A DNA stretch of 64,000 bases, from contig CAWEVI010000029.1 in NCBI GenBank assembly GCA_963812475.1, forward strand, positions 186,001-250,000, written 5' to 3'. Below the pieces are notes generated by a model that saw only the letters and a list, made by a program, of their open reading frames with translations, did not search any database and was not told the origin of the DNA. Source of the stretch: JAMXLO01 sp963812475. Lineage in GTDB: Bacteria; Pseudomonadota; Alphaproteobacteria; Acetobacterales; Acetobacteraceae. Made by a program: the position numbers and the translations under genes. Positions 32,821 to 42,512 of the stretch are shown one piece after another; positions within the stretch are counted from its first letter, which is position 1; the number at the start of each line of letters is the position of its first letter.

Positions 32821-33639
32821 GTGAACTACAGGCACGCCTTCCATGCCGGAAATTTCGCGGACTGCGTGAAGCATGCGGTGCTGGTGTGGCTGTTGCGCGC
32901 GCTGATGCGCAAGCCGGGTCCGCTGTTCGTGCTGGACACGCATGCCGGCGGCGGTCGTTACAATCTCGATTGCGGTCCGGCGGTGCGCACCGGCGAGTGG
33001 CTGATGGGAATTGCCAGATTGCTTGATGATACGCCCCGATCGCTGACCGATTATGTCGGACTGGTTCGGTCGCTTGGCCTGTATCCCGGCTCCCCGACGC
33101 TCACGCGGGCCTTGCTGCGCCCAGACGATCGTATGGCCTGCTGCGAACTGCAGTCCTCGGATATCGCTGCCTTGCGCAAATGCTTCGCGCATGATCGCCT
33201 GGTCGCGGTGCATCAACGCGACGCATGGGAGGCGCTGGGCGCACTCCTGCCGCCGAAGCAACGCCGCGGTCTCGTCCTGATCGATCCGCCCTTCGAGGAT
33301 CCACACGAATTCAGCAATCTGGCGGTTGGCCTTGCCGCCGGTCATCTGCGATTCAGAACCGGAGTGTTCGTCGCATGGTATCCGATCAAGCACCGGGCGC
33401 CCTCGCGCATGTTCCTGACGCGCCTGCAGGAAGGAGGTATCCGCGACATCGTCGCAGCCGAACTCTGCCTGCGCGAGCCGGTCGATCCGGGGCGGCTCAA
33501 TGGTTGTGGCATGCTGGTGGTGAACCCGCCCTACCGATTCGAACAGGAAGCGCAGCCGATCCTGACCGCGCTTTTGGATCGGCTTGGCGATCGCGAAGCC
33601 GGTGGAAATGCGACGATCAGGCGGATCGCCGATGAGTAG
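32821..33639 (+). CDS. rlmJ: 23S rRNA (adenine-2030-N6)-methyltransferase RlmJ
   Basis: 272 residues from GTG 32821. MNYRHAFHAGNFADCVKHAVL is the family hallmark. The SAM site is in LFVLDTHAGGGRYNL, and the catalytic motif is LIDPPFED (D-P-P-F/Y) at about residue 157. A housekeeping methyltransferase of the large ribosomal subunit. Overlaps gpsA by eight nt. Confidence 0.95.
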   Translation: MNYRHAFHAGNFADCVKHAVLVWLLRALMRKPGPLFVLDTHAGGGRYNLDCGPAVRTGEWLMGIARLLDDTPRSLTDYVGLVRSLGLYPGSPTLTRALLRPDDRMACCELQSSDIAALRKCFAHDRLVAVHQRDAWEALGALLPPKQRRGLVLIDPPFEDPHEFSNLAVGLAAGHLRFRTGVFVAWYPIKHRAPSRMFLTRLQEGGIRDIVAAELCLREPVDPGRLNGCGMLVVNPPYRFEQEAQPILTALLDRLGDREAGGNATIRRIADE

Positions 33640-34594
33640 CGTCGTGGTGGTCGGTGCCGGGGCCTGGGGCACCGCGCTTGCAATCCAGGCGGCTCGCGCC
33701 GGTACAGACGTGACCCTATGGGCACGCGATCCCGCACGGGCACAGGCTATCGCCATGAGCCGGGAGAACCCGCGTCTACCCGGCCACATCCTGCCGGACC
33801 GGGTGCAGGTCGTGGACGCGTTGCCGACATCCGCCGACATCGTATTGCTCGTGGTGCCGATGCAGCACCTGCGGGGCGTGCTGGAACGTCTGCCCACGCC
33901 CGCCGCGCCGCTTGTCGCCTGCATCAAGGGCGTCGAGGCCGGTTCGCTGCGCCTGCCCCTGGAAGTCATCGCGGCGTTGCGACCGGGCGCGCCGACCGCC
34001 GTGTTGAGCGGACCCAACTTTGCCCATGAGGTCGCTGCGGGCCTGCCCGCCGCCTCGGTCGTCGCCGCGGCGGATGGCGTGGTGCGCGACAGGCTGACGG
34101 CCTTGCTCGCCACGCCTTCCTTTCGTCTGTACGGCAATGACGATCCGGTCGGCGCACAGGTGGGCGGCGCCGCGAAGAACGTGATCGCGATCGCGGCAGG
34201 GGCGGTGATCGGTGCGGGCCTTGGCGAGAACGCCCGTGCGGCCCTGATCACCCGCGGCCTGGCCGAACTCGCCCGGCTGGCTGTCGCGCTGGGGGGACGT
34301 TCGGAGACGGTGATGGGTCTGTCCGGCCTCGGCGATCTGTTGCTGACCTGCACGGGTCCGGCGAGCCGTAATTTCAGCCTGGGCCTGGCGTTAGGACGCG
34401 GCGAACGGCTGGACGATGTTCTGGCGGCCCGCAGCGCGGTGACCGAGGGTGTCGCCACGGCACCCGCCTTGGTGGCCCGCGCCGCCGGGGTGGATATGCC
34501 AATCTGCGCGGCAGTGGCCGATTTGCTCGCCGGCCGCACGACGTTGGCCGAGGCGATCGCCGGGCTGCTGGCACGGCCGCGGCGGGTTGAATAA
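33632..34594 (+). CDS. gpsA: Glycerol-3-phosphate dehydrogenase [NAD(P)+]
   Basis: Makes sn-glycerol-3-phosphate from dihydroxyacetone phosphate for phospholipid synthesis. 320 residues from ATG 33632, overlapping the rlmJ stop. Rossmann motif VVVGAGAWGTALA; substrate and catalytic regions ACIKGVE, SGPNFAHEVA, VGGAAKNVIAIAAG (catalytic Lys) and SGLGDLLLTCTG.RNFSLG. Confidence 0.97.
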   Translation: MSSVVVVGAGAWGTALAIQAARAGTDVTLWARDPARAQAIAMSRENPRLPGHILPDRVQVVDALPTSADIVLLVVPMQHLRGVLERLPTPAAPLVACIKGVEAGSLRLPLEVIAALRPGAPTAVLSGPNFAHEVAAGLPAASVVAAADGVVRDRLTALLATPSFRLYGNDDPVGAQVGGAAKNVIAIAAGAVIGAGLGENARAALITRGLAELARLAVALGGRSETVMGLSGLGDLLLTCTGPASRNFSLGLALGRGERLDDVLAARSAVTEGVATAPALVARAAGVDMPICAAVADLLAGRTTLAEAIAGLLARPRRVE

Positions 34595-34606
34595 TGGTGG
34601 ATCGGT

Positions 34607-34712
34607 GTCCCCTCCTACCAGCCCCCTCCTGTAAGGGGAGGGAGAGAACCAGCAGCACTTCCCCTCCCGTTGCGGGAGGGGGCTGGGGGGAGGGGGTCTC
34701 GGCGTTTTCCCT
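34607..34712. repeat. G/C-tract inverted repeat between gpsA and murJ
   Basis: CCCCTCCTACCAGCCCC...GGGGAGGGAG followed by CCCCTCCCGTTGCGGGAGGGG and GGGGGGAGGGGG. The hairpins CCCCTCCCG/CGGGAGGGG are strong; a related block lies at 39105-39172. Looks like a dispersed REP-like element and may terminate gpsA transcripts. Confidence 0.6.
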
Positions 34713-34740
34713 CCAGCCGATTTCGCTTTAGACCGCCCCA

Positions 34741-36303
34741 ATGCTCCGAGGCATATTGACGGTCGGCGGCTGGACCATGGCAAGCCGTCTGCTCGGCTTC
34801 GCGCGCGACATGCTGATCGCGGCGATGCTCGGCGCCGGCCCGATCGCCGATGCCTTCTTCGTCGCGCTGAAACTGCCCAACCTGTTCCGCCGCCTGTTCG
34901 GCGAGGGCGCCTTCAACGCCGCCTTCGTTCCCGAGTTCTCCGGACTGCTCGCAGCCGAGGGGCCGCAGGCGGCGCGACAGTTCGCTACCGAGGCGTTCGC
35001 GGTGATGACGTTCTGGCTCGGGGTGCTGACCGTCATCGGCGAGGTCTTCATGCCGCAGATGATGGCGGTATTGGCGCCGGGTTTCGCCGCAACGCCCGAA
35101 AAATTCGCTCTTGCGGTGGATCTGTCGCGCATCACGTTTCCCTATCTGCTCCTGATCTGTCTCGCCGCGCTGGTGTCGGGCGTGCTGAACGGGCTCGAAC
35201 GGTTCACCGCGGCCTCTGCTTCCTATGTGCTGTTCAACGCAATCTCGATCGCCTTCATGCTGGGGCTGACGCCTTACGTGCCGACCGCGGGCCACGCGCT
35301 GTCATGGGGCGTGACCGCATCCGGCGTCGCACAACTGGCGTTGCTGCTGTGGGCGTCCTCGCGGGCCGGCATGCCCTTGGCACTGCCTCGTCCACGGCTC
35401 ACGCCGCGCATGCGAATCCTGTTGCGCCGTATGCTGCCCGGCCTGGTCGGCGCGGGCGTGACCCAACTCAATCTGGCGGTCGATGTGATCATCGCAAGTT
35501 TGCTGCCGCCTGGAACCGTGTCGCTGCTTTACTACGCCGACCGGGTGCAGCAGCTTCCGCTGGGCGTCATCGGCACCGCGGTCGGCACGGCGCTGCTGCC
35601 GCTGCTATCGCGTCAGGTGCGCGCCGGGGAGGGGGAGGCGGCACGCGGCACACTGAACCGGGCGATCGAATACGCGCTGTTCCTCACCCTGCCGGCCGCA
35701 CTGGCACTGATCGTGAGCGCCTACCCGGTGATGTGGGTGCTGTTTGGCCGCGGCGCGTTTGACGCCGAGAGCGCGCGCCTGTCGTCCCAGTCGCTGGCTG
35801 CCTATGCGCTGGGGTTGCCGGCGTTCGTGCTGGTGAAGGTACTGGCGCCGGGCTTCTTCGCGCGCGGTGACACGGCGACGCCGGTGAAGATCGGCGTAGC
35901 GGCGGTGGCGCTGAACCTGGCGATGAATGTCGCCTTCATGGTCCCGCTGCAGCACATCGGCCCGGCTCTGGCGACCAGCCTGGCGGCGATCTTCAATGTG
36001 GCCGGCCTTGGACTGGTGCTGGCACGGCGGGGATTGCTGCGGCTGGACGCGCAGTTGAGACGGCGGGCGGCGGGAATGCTGCTGGCGACCGGCGCGATGG
36101 GCGTGGCTTTGTGGATAACGCAGCGGGTGCTGTTCGCGACGCCGCCACATGGGCCGGCCCGCGCGGCAGCGCTTGCAGCACTGGTCGGCGTGGGGCTGGT
36201 GGCTTACGGCGCGGCGGCCATGGCGTTCGGTGCAGGCGATTGGCGAGCGCTTGGCAGAATTCTCGGGCGAAGGATGACGCGGCGGACGCGCGCAAGCGAC
36301 TGA
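34741..36303 (+). CDS. murJ: Lipid II flippase MurJ
   Basis: Moves lipid II across the inner membrane in peptidoglycan synthesis. 520 residues, about 14 membrane helices. Family marks are TMASRLLGFARDMLIAAMLGAGPIADAFFVALKLPNLFRRLFGEGAFNAAFVPEF at the N-terminus (cited in part) and GDTATPVKIG late. The N-terminal arginines and the LPNLFRRLF loop are intact. ATG 34741; the ribosome site is weak. Confidence 0.96.
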   Translation: MLRGILTVGGWTMASRLLGFARDMLIAAMLGAGPIADAFFVALKLPNLFRRLFGEGAFNAAFVPEFSGLLAAEGPQAARQFATEAFAVMTFWLGVLTVIGEVFMPQMMAVLAPGFAATPEKFALAVDLSRITFPYLLLICLAALVSGVLNGLERFTAASASYVLFNAISIAFMLGLTPYVPTAGHALSWGVTASGVAQLALLLWASSRAGMPLALPRPRLTPRMRILLRRMLPGLVGAGVTQLNLAVDVIIASLLPPGTVSLLYYADRVQQLPLGVIGTAVGTALLPLLSRQVRAGEGEAARGTLNRAIEYALFLTLPAALALIVSAYPVMWVLFGRGAFDAESARLSSQSLAAYALGLPAFVLVKVLAPGFFARGDTATPVKIGVAAVALNLAMNVAFMVPLQHIGPALATSLAAIFNVAGLGLVLARRGLLRLDAQLRRRAAGMLLATGAMGVALWITQRVLFATPPHGPARAAALAALVGVGLVAYGAAAMAFGAGDWRALGRILGRRMTRRTRASD

Positions 36304-36333
36304 GCCGGACTCCGGCGTTATCGGGATCTGTGG

Positions 36334-37215
36334 TCAAGCTGCCTGAGCCACCGTCATCGCATCGCCGGCAACCGTCGTGCGCCGCATGTCGCGCACCTGC
36401 GACTCATCGAAACGCGTCACGCGGTGCATGGTCTGGCGATTGTCCCAGATCACCAGATCCCACTGCCGCCACTTGTGGGAATAGACAAACTGCCTCTGCG
36501 TCGCATGTTCGGCCAGATCGCGCAGGAAGGCGCGCGCCTCCGGCACCGGCCAACCCACAATTGTGCCGCCATGTGACGACAGGAACAGCGACTTCCGTCC
36601 GGTCACGGGATGCACGCGCACCAGTCGCTGACGCACCGGCTCGAACATCGCCCGCTCGTCCGCCGTCAGCTCTGTGAAGCCGAGCGAACCACGCGAGAAC
36701 ATCAGCGAATGTTCGCAGACCAGGTCTTCGATCTCGGCCTTCGTGTCATCGTCCAGCGCGTCGTCGGCGGCGCGCATGTCGGCGAATTCAGTATGTCCGC
36801 CGTGGTCCACCACGATCCGCCCGGACAGCAGCGAATACTTCGCGGGTACCGCGCGATACGAGCTGTCCGAATGCCATAGCCGGTTGCCGAGGTTGAACAT
36901 CCGCCGCCGGTCGTCGCGCGCCAGAGGTTTCTGGTCCCTGTCCAGATTGGACGCGTCCTGCATGTCGAGTGGCAGGCGGCGTTCGTGTGGCTTGGTGATG
37001 TTGCCGCCGGGCGATGCCTCCAGTGTGCCGAAGTTGCGCGTGAACGCCCGCTGCGCGTCGTCGGTCAGGCGCTGGTCGTGGAACACCAGGACGCCGTAGC
37101 GGTCCATGCCCGCCTCGATCGCCGCCACGTCTTCGCGCGACAGGGGCTGCGTGATGTCGATCCCGGACACTTCGCCGGCGAATGTAGGTGTGATCTGTCG
37201 TATGGTGGCGGGCAC
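36334..37215 (-). CDS. TauD/TfdA-family Fe(II)/2-oxoglutarate dioxygenase, copy 1
   Basis: 293 residues. Metal ligands H115-S-D117 (WHSDSS) and distal His264 (QTMHRVTRF), with the 2-oxoglutarate-binding Arg in the following RDMRRTT. Closest in pattern to TfdA-like enzymes that hydroxylate aryloxy- or alkyl-substituted acids, but the substrate cannot be read from sequence. Third gene of a tandem set of three paralogues (39039 to 36334). Confidence 0.9.
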   Translation of the reverse strand: MPATIRQITPTFAGEVSGIDITQPLSREDVAAIEAGMDRYGVLVFHDQRLTDDAQRAFTRNFGTLEASPGGNITKPHERRLPLDMQDASNLDRDQKPLARDDRRRMFNLGNRLWHSDSSYRAVPAKYSLLSGRIVVDHGGHTEFADMRAADDALDDDTKAEIEDLVCEHSLMFSRGSLGFTELTADERAMFEPVRQRLVRVHPVTGRKSLFLSSHGGTIVGWPVPEARAFLRDLAEHATQRQFVYSHKWRQWDLVIWDNRQTMHRVTRFDESQVRDMRRTTVAGDAMTVAQAA

Positions 37216-37234
37216 GGTGCTATCCTCCAGGCTA

Positions 37235-38128
37235 TCATTCGGCGGCGCGGGCTTCCTGTTCCGCTGTCATCGCCGTGCCGCCCACGGTGGTGCGCCGCAT
37301 ATCGCGCACCTTGGTGTCGTCGAACCTTCGCACGCGGTGCATGACCTGACGATTGTCCCACATCACCAGGTCCCATTGTCGCCATTTGTGCGAATAGACG
37401 AACTGCGGCTGCGTTGCGTGCTCCATCAGATCGCGGATGAAGGCGCGCGCCTCGGGTATCGGCCAGCCGACGATGGTACCAATGTGCGCAGCCAGGAACA
37501 GTGATTTTCGCCCGGTGACGGGGTGCGTGCGCACCAGGCGCTGGCGCACCGGCCGCATCGCCTCGCGCTCGTCGTCGGCGAATTCGCTGAATCCCAATTG
37601 CCCACGCGAGTACATCAGCGAATGTTCGCAGACCAGGTCCTCGACCTCGGATTTGGTCGCCGCATCCAGCGCATCGTAGGCGGCGCGCAGGTCGGCGAAC
37701 TCGGTCTCGCCGCCCTTGTCCACAACGATGCGTCCCGACAGCAGCGAATAGGTCGCCGGGACGGCACGGAACGAACTGTCCGAATGCCACAGACGGTTGC
37801 CCAACGCATACAGTCGGCGTCGGCTGTCGCGCGCTAACGGCTGATGGTTCTTGTCGAGGTTGGATACATCGGCGAACGCCGGATCGAGCCGCAGTTCCTC
37901 CGGCTTGGTGATGGCGTTGCCGCGCGTATGCTCCAGGTCGCCGAAGTTCAGCGTGAACGCCAGTTGCGTCTCGTCGGTCAGGCGCTGGTCGCGGAACACC
38001 AGAACGGCATGGCGGTCCATGCCCGCCTCGATCGTCGCAACCTCATCGCGTCCGATCGGGCGTGTGATGTCCACGCCGGACACCTCGCCCGCGAACGCCG
38101 GATTGATCTGGCGGATACCGATCGTCAT
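37235..38128 (-). CDS. TauD/TfdA-family dioxygenase, copy 2
   Basis: 297 residues, clearly a paralogue of both neighbours over the whole length. Ligand motif WHSDSSFRAVPATYSLLSGR and distal WDNRQVMHRVRRFDD are intact. It starts 19 bp after the copy-1 ATG side and ends five bp from the copy-3 stop, so the three are one transcription unit. Confidence 0.9.
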   Translation of the reverse strand: MTIGIRQINPAFAGEVSGVDITRPIGRDEVATIEAGMDRHAVLVFRDQRLTDETQLAFTLNFGDLEHTRGNAITKPEELRLDPAFADVSNLDKNHQPLARDSRRRLYALGNRLWHSDSSFRAVPATYSLLSGRIVVDKGGETEFADLRAAYDALDAATKSEVEDLVCEHSLMYSRGQLGFSEFADDEREAMRPVRQRLVRTHPVTGRKSLFLAAHIGTIVGWPIPEARAFIRDLMEHATQPQFVYSHKWRQWDLVMWDNRQVMHRVRRFDDTKVRDMRRTTVGGTAMTAEQEARAAE

Positions 38129-38133
38129 GGCGA

Positions 38134-39039
38134 TTACTCCGCCGCCTGAGCCGTCGTCAGTTCGACCGTCAGGCCGGTGCCTTTGATCGACGTGCGCCGC
38201 AGGTCGCGTACTTCTCGCAGGTCATCGAAGCGGCGCGCACGGTGCATGACGGTGCGGTTGTCCCACATTACCAGATCGTTCACCCGCCACTCATGCGCAT
38301 AAACGAATTCCGGCTGGGTCGCATGCTCGATCAGGTCGCGAATGAAGGCGCGTGCCTCCGGCATCGGCCAACCAATGATGCCGCCGATATGCGACGACAG
38401 ATATAGCGACTTGCGACCGCTCACAGGGTGCGTGATCACCAGACGGTGCTGCACCGGACGGAGCTTGTCGGCGTTGCCTTCGCCATAGTCGGAAAACCCG
38501 ATCTGCTCCCGTGAGAAGACGATCGAGTGCTCGGTGACAAGGTCTTCGATCTCCGCCTTCGTCGCATCGTCCAACGCATCATAGGCAGCGCGCATGTCGG
38601 CGAATTCGGTATTGCCGCCCTTGCCCGGAATAACCCGCCCATGCAGCAACGTATAGCCGGCACCTATGGCGCGGAACGACGCGTCGGAGTGCCAAAGCCG
38701 GTTGGCCAGCGCATACATCCGGCGGCTGTCGTCACGCGCGCGCAGTTCATTCTGCGCGGTGAGGTTGGAAATGTCGCCGAGTTCCAGCCGGTCACCAAGC
38801 CGGCGGTCCTCGGGCTTGGCCATCTGGCCGGCCAGCGTGACCTCCAGTTCGCCGAAATTGCGGCTGAACTCCAGTTGCTGTTCATCGGTCAACGACTGGT
38901 CGCGAAACACCAGGACGGCATGGCGGTCCATGCCCGCCTCGATGGCAGCCACATCATCCGTCGCGAGCGGCCGCGTGATGTCCAAGCCGGACACCTGGCC
39001 GACGAAGACGGGATGGACCTGACGGATGCTGATGCTCAT
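38134..39039 (-). CDS. TauD/TfdA-family dioxygenase, copy 3
   Basis: 301 residues from ATG 39039 behind CAGGAG; an open frame extends to 39177 across a repeat but is not coding. WHSDASFRAIGAGYTLLHGR and WDNRTVMHRARRFDD carry the ligands. It is the most divergent of the three around residues 70-100 and 135-140, suggesting a different substrate pocket. First gene of the dioxygenase operon. Confidence 0.9.
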   Translation of the reverse strand: MSISIRQVHPVFVGQVSGLDITRPLATDDVAAIEAGMDRHAVLVFRDQSLTDEQQLEFSRNFGELEVTLAGQMAKPEDRRLGDRLELGDISNLTAQNELRARDDSRRMYALANRLWHSDASFRAIGAGYTLLHGRVIPGKGGNTEFADMRAAYDALDDATKAEIEDLVTEHSIVFSREQIGFSDYGEGNADKLRPVQHRLVITHPVSGRKSLYLSSHIGGIIGWPMPEARAFIRDLIEHATQPEFVYAHEWRVNDLVMWDNRTVMHRARRFDDLREVRDLRRTSIKGTGLTVELTTAQAAE

Positions 39040-39104
39040 CGTTCGACACTCCTGCCTGAACCTACCCGCCAGTATAGCGGCCCGTCCGCAAGTGTTGCCA
39101 ATCC

Positions 39105-39172
39105 TGCGGCGCCCTCTCCCCAACCCTCCCCCCGCCTCGCGGGAGAGGGAGCTCATCGCGGGGAGGGAGTTC
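39105..39172. repeat. C/G-tract inverted repeat upstream of the dioxygenase operon
   Basis: CCCTCTCCCCAACCCTCC followed by CGCGGGAGAGGGAG and CGCGGGGAGGGAG. The same type of repeat as 34607-34712. It sits between otsA and the dioxygenase genes and may end otsA transcripts. Confidence 0.55.
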
Positions 39173-39173
39173 G

Positions 39174-40544
39174 TCAACCGCGCAAGTCCGTCACGAACCG
39201 ATCGCGCCAGGCGTCCACGCTGTTGCGGCGCATCACCCCAAGCATCGCAGTGTGGCGCTCGCGCCGTTCGTCCTGATCCATCGTGAGCCCACGATCCAGT
39301 GCCCCGGCAATTCCTGCCTCGTCGTACGGATTAACGATCAGCGCCGCAGCAAGTTCGCGCGCCGCGCCGGCGAACTGCGACAGCACGAGAACGCCCGGAT
39401 CTGCCGGATCCTGTGCGGCAACGTATTCCTTCGCCACCAGGTTCATCCCATCGCGCAGCGGGGTCACCAGTCCAACCCGCGCCTCAGCATATAGCGGCAT
39501 AAGCGCATTGCGCGCGAAGCCGCGGTTCAGGTAGCGCAGCGGCATCCAATCCACTTCGGCAAAGCGTCCGTTGATCCGTCCGGCCTCGGCTTCCAGTTCA
39601 CGACGGATCTCGCGATAGGTTTCGATGTCGCCACGTGATGGCGGCGCGACCTGCATGAACACCACCTGGCCGTGGTGATGCGGGTGGTGCTCCAGAAATC
39701 GCTCGAATGCGGTGAAGCGCTGGCGGAGGCCCTTAGAATAGTCGAGCCGGTCCACGCCGAGGATCAGTGGGCGCCCAAGCAGGCTGGTGCGCAACCGCGA
39801 CGCATAACGGCGGTTGGTGGGCGCCGCAGCCTCTTCGCGCACTTCGCCCACACGCACGCCGATCGGGTAAACGCCGGTCCGCAAAGTGCAGCCGAACGCA
39901 CTCAGAAACTCTTCATCCAGTGCTGTACCGCCCGCTTCGCGCACGACGTAGTCGGTGAAGGCAGTTCGGTCGGTTTCAGTCTGGAACCCCAACAGGTCGA
40001 ACCGGCACATAGCGCGGATCAGTTCGGCGTGCGCCGGATCGGTCATGAAGACCGCGGGAGCGGGGAAGGGCGTGTGCAGGAACAGCCCTATCCGGTTGCG
40101 CAGCCCCGCCGCACGCAACGCCTCCGCCAGGCACAGCAAATGATAGTCGTGCGCCCAGATCAGGTCATCCGGTCGCACCAGTTCGGCGAGCGCCCGCGCG
40201 AACCGTTCGTTCACCCGGCGATAGCCGGCGAACTCGGTCCAGCTGAAACGCGCGTGACCGACCTGGTAGTGCAGTGTCGGCCACAGCGTTCCGTTGGCGA
40301 AGCCACGATAGAACTCGTCGTAGTCGCGGCGCGACAGATCCACGGTGAACAGCGTGATCGGCCCCACCGTCCGTTCCGCAATCGCCGCGGAGGCAGGAGC
40401 GTCGGCAATCTCGCCGCTCCAGCCGAACCAGATGCCACCGTGCTGCTTCAGCGCATCAAGCACGCCCGCCGCGAGGCCGCCTGACGTTGGTTCACCTTCC
40501 GTGATCGGCGCCACCCTGTTGGAGACGACGACCAGACGCGACAC
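39174..40544 (-). CDS. otsA: Trehalose-6-phosphate synthase
   Basis: GT20 glycosyltransferase joining UDP-glucose and glucose-6-phosphate. 456 residues from GTG 40544. Motifs: VVVSNRVAP, GGLAAGVLDALKQHGGIWFGWSGE, IWAHDYHLLCLAEALR, GVDRLDYSKGLRQR (phosphate/UDP site) and LRDGMNLVAKEYVAAQ. No otsB phosphatase lies next to it. Its start abuts the stop of the upstream ABC gene (TGAGTG). Confidence 0.96.
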   Translation of the reverse strand: MSRLVVVSNRVAPITEGEPTSGGLAAGVLDALKQHGGIWFGWSGEIADAPASAAIAERTVGPITLFTVDLSRRDYDEFYRGFANGTLWPTLHYQVGHARFSWTEFAGYRRVNERFARALAELVRPDDLIWAHDYHLLCLAEALRAAGLRNRIGLFLHTPFPAPAVFMTDPAHAELIRAMCRFDLLGFQTETDRTAFTDYVVREAGGTALDEEFLSAFGCTLRTGVYPIGVRVGEVREEAAAPTNRRYASRLRTSLLGRPLILGVDRLDYSKGLRQRFTAFERFLEHHPHHHGQVVFMQVAPPSRGDIETYREIRRELEAEAGRINGRFAEVDWMPLRYLNRGFARNALMPLYAEARVGLVTPLRDGMNLVAKEYVAAQDPADPGVLVLSQFAGAARELAAALIVNPYDEAGIAGALDRGLTMDQDERRERHTAMLGVMRRNSVDAWRDRFVTDLRG

Positions 40545-42369
40545 TCAGGCCGCTTCCGGGATCGGTTCCAGCAGTTGCTGCCGGCGCAGCAGGTTGCGAT
40601 ACGGACCTGGCCGTGACGCCAGCACATCGGGCGGACCGTCATCGATGATGCGGCCGTGATCCATCACGATGATGCGGTCAAATCGTGTCAGGGTCGACAG
40701 GCGATGCGCAATGGCGATCACCGTGCGTCCCTGCATCAGCCGGTCCAGCGCATCCTGGATCGCCTGTTCGCTCTCGCTGTCCAGCGCGCTGGTGGCCTCA
40801 TCCAGCAGCAGGATCGGTGCGTCCTTCAGCAGGGCACGGGCAATTGCCAGACGCTGACGCTGTCCGCCCGACAGCTTCACACCGCGGTCGCCAACCATGG
40901 TGGCGAAGCCATCGGGCAGCGCCTCGATGAACTCGCGGCAGTGCGCCATCTCGGCCGCGGCCAGCACGTCTTCCTCCGGCGCGTCGGGCCGCGCGTAACG
41001 GATGTTCTCGAGCACGGTGCGATGGAACAGGCTGATGTCCTGCGGCACGATCGCCATGGTGGCGCGCAGGCTTTCCTGTGTCACGTCGCGAATGTCCTGT
41101 CCGTCGATCAGGATGCGTCCGCCCTCGATGTCATAGAAACGCTGAAGCAGCGCCAGCACGGTTGACTTGCCGGCGCCCGAATAGCCCACCAGCCCGACGC
41201 GCTGTCCCGGCTCGATGGTCAGGTCGAACTCGCGCAGTACCCGATGCGCGCCCGGGGTACGCGAAACGAACCTGCTCGAATGTCACCTCGCCGGGTCCTG
41301 GCAGCAGCAGCCTCGCATCCGGTCGGTCCGGGAGTTCATGCTCGGTCAGCAGGGAGCCGATCGCCTCCTCCAGTCGCGCGATGTGCTGCGTCAGATCGAC
41401 CAGGGCCACGGCGAGATCACGGGTGGAATGCAGGATGCCGAGCGAGAGCGCGGTGATCAGCACGAGGTCGCCCACCGTCGCCTCTCCCTGCTGCCACAGC
41501 AGAATCCCCCAGGCGACCACACCGGCGATCAGTGTTGCGGTGATGACGGCATGGATCAGCCGCAGCCGCTCCAGGTAGAGCAGACTGGTGCGTCGCGCTC
41601 CCATCTCGACGCCGATCGTGGCACCGATGCGCTTCTGCTCGCGGAACGTTGCGCCGAAGGCCCGTACGACGCCCATGTTGCCGATCACGTCAACAAGTTC
41701 CCCATCAACCGCCGCCGCCTTGGATGCGAAGCTGCGGTGCAACGGCGTCCCGCGACGTGCGAGGTAGAACACCAGCGCGCCAAGACCGGCCGCGAAGGCG
41801 ACCAGCGCGCCGGCCATCGTCAGGTTCACGAAGCTGATGAAGATGATGGCGCAGACCACGCCGACGCATGGCGGCAGCACGTTCCAGGACCCGGTGTTCT
41901 CGGTGATGAAGGCGGCATTGGCGGTCGCGGTGATGCGGCTGGCCAGCGCACCCGGCAGGCGTTCGGCGAAATAGCTCGGCGAGTGACCGGAGAGATGTGC
42001 GAACAAGTCGCGCCTGATATCGCCGGTGACCGCCACAAACGTATATGCGGCTGCCCAGCCGGCGACGCGCCATAGCAGGTTGTCCGCCGCGACCAGTGAG
42101 CACAGCAGAGCGAAGGCCCACCAGACGCGGCCGTCCATGGTTGGGCCGGCGGCGACGATGTCGATCAGATGCTTGAGCCCGTACTGCGCCGAGACGGCAC
42201 AGGCGACGGCGACCAAAACCGAAACGAAAACAATCGCGTGACCCCATGGATGCAGTCGCACGTACCGCCAAAGGAACCCAGCCGGGCGCGCGCGCAGATG
42301 CGACAACCCGACCGCGTTTCGCCCAAATTCCGCCGCATTCTCCGTCATTTCACCCGGCCTGGTGGCCAT
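40545..42369 (-). pseudogene. ABC transporter (fused permease-ATPase) with a frameshift
   Basis: Residues of the first frame give a six-helix exporter domain (WRYVRLHPWGHAIVF...; about 340 aa) and reach FEQVRFAYPG. The coding then moves one frame over at about 41258: HRVLREFDLTIEPGQRVGLVGYSGAGKSTVLALLQRF, then LSGGQRQRLAIARALL and ILLLDEATSALDSESE to the stop at 40545. One extra base in CCCGGGCGCGCATCG explains it. Total would be about 605 residues, a normal MsbA-like half transporter. Start near 42369 (MATRPGE) or 42348 (MTENAAEF). A sequencing indel is possible. Confidence 0.85.
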
Positions 42370-42512
42370 TTTCGGCAGAAAACCCGCCGATTTTTTGCCA
42401 CATTCGCTATCTATAACGAGTAATTGATAAGCGCGGCCCCTGTGCAAAGTCAAGCGTCAGAAAAGCAGCGCTGAATACTGTTGATCGCAAATATAAGTCG
42501 GGGCCTGTCTCC

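Noticed and set aside
32695..34539. 614-codon minus-strand frame over rlmJ and gpsA
   Set aside because: Shadow of two unmistakable housekeeping genes.
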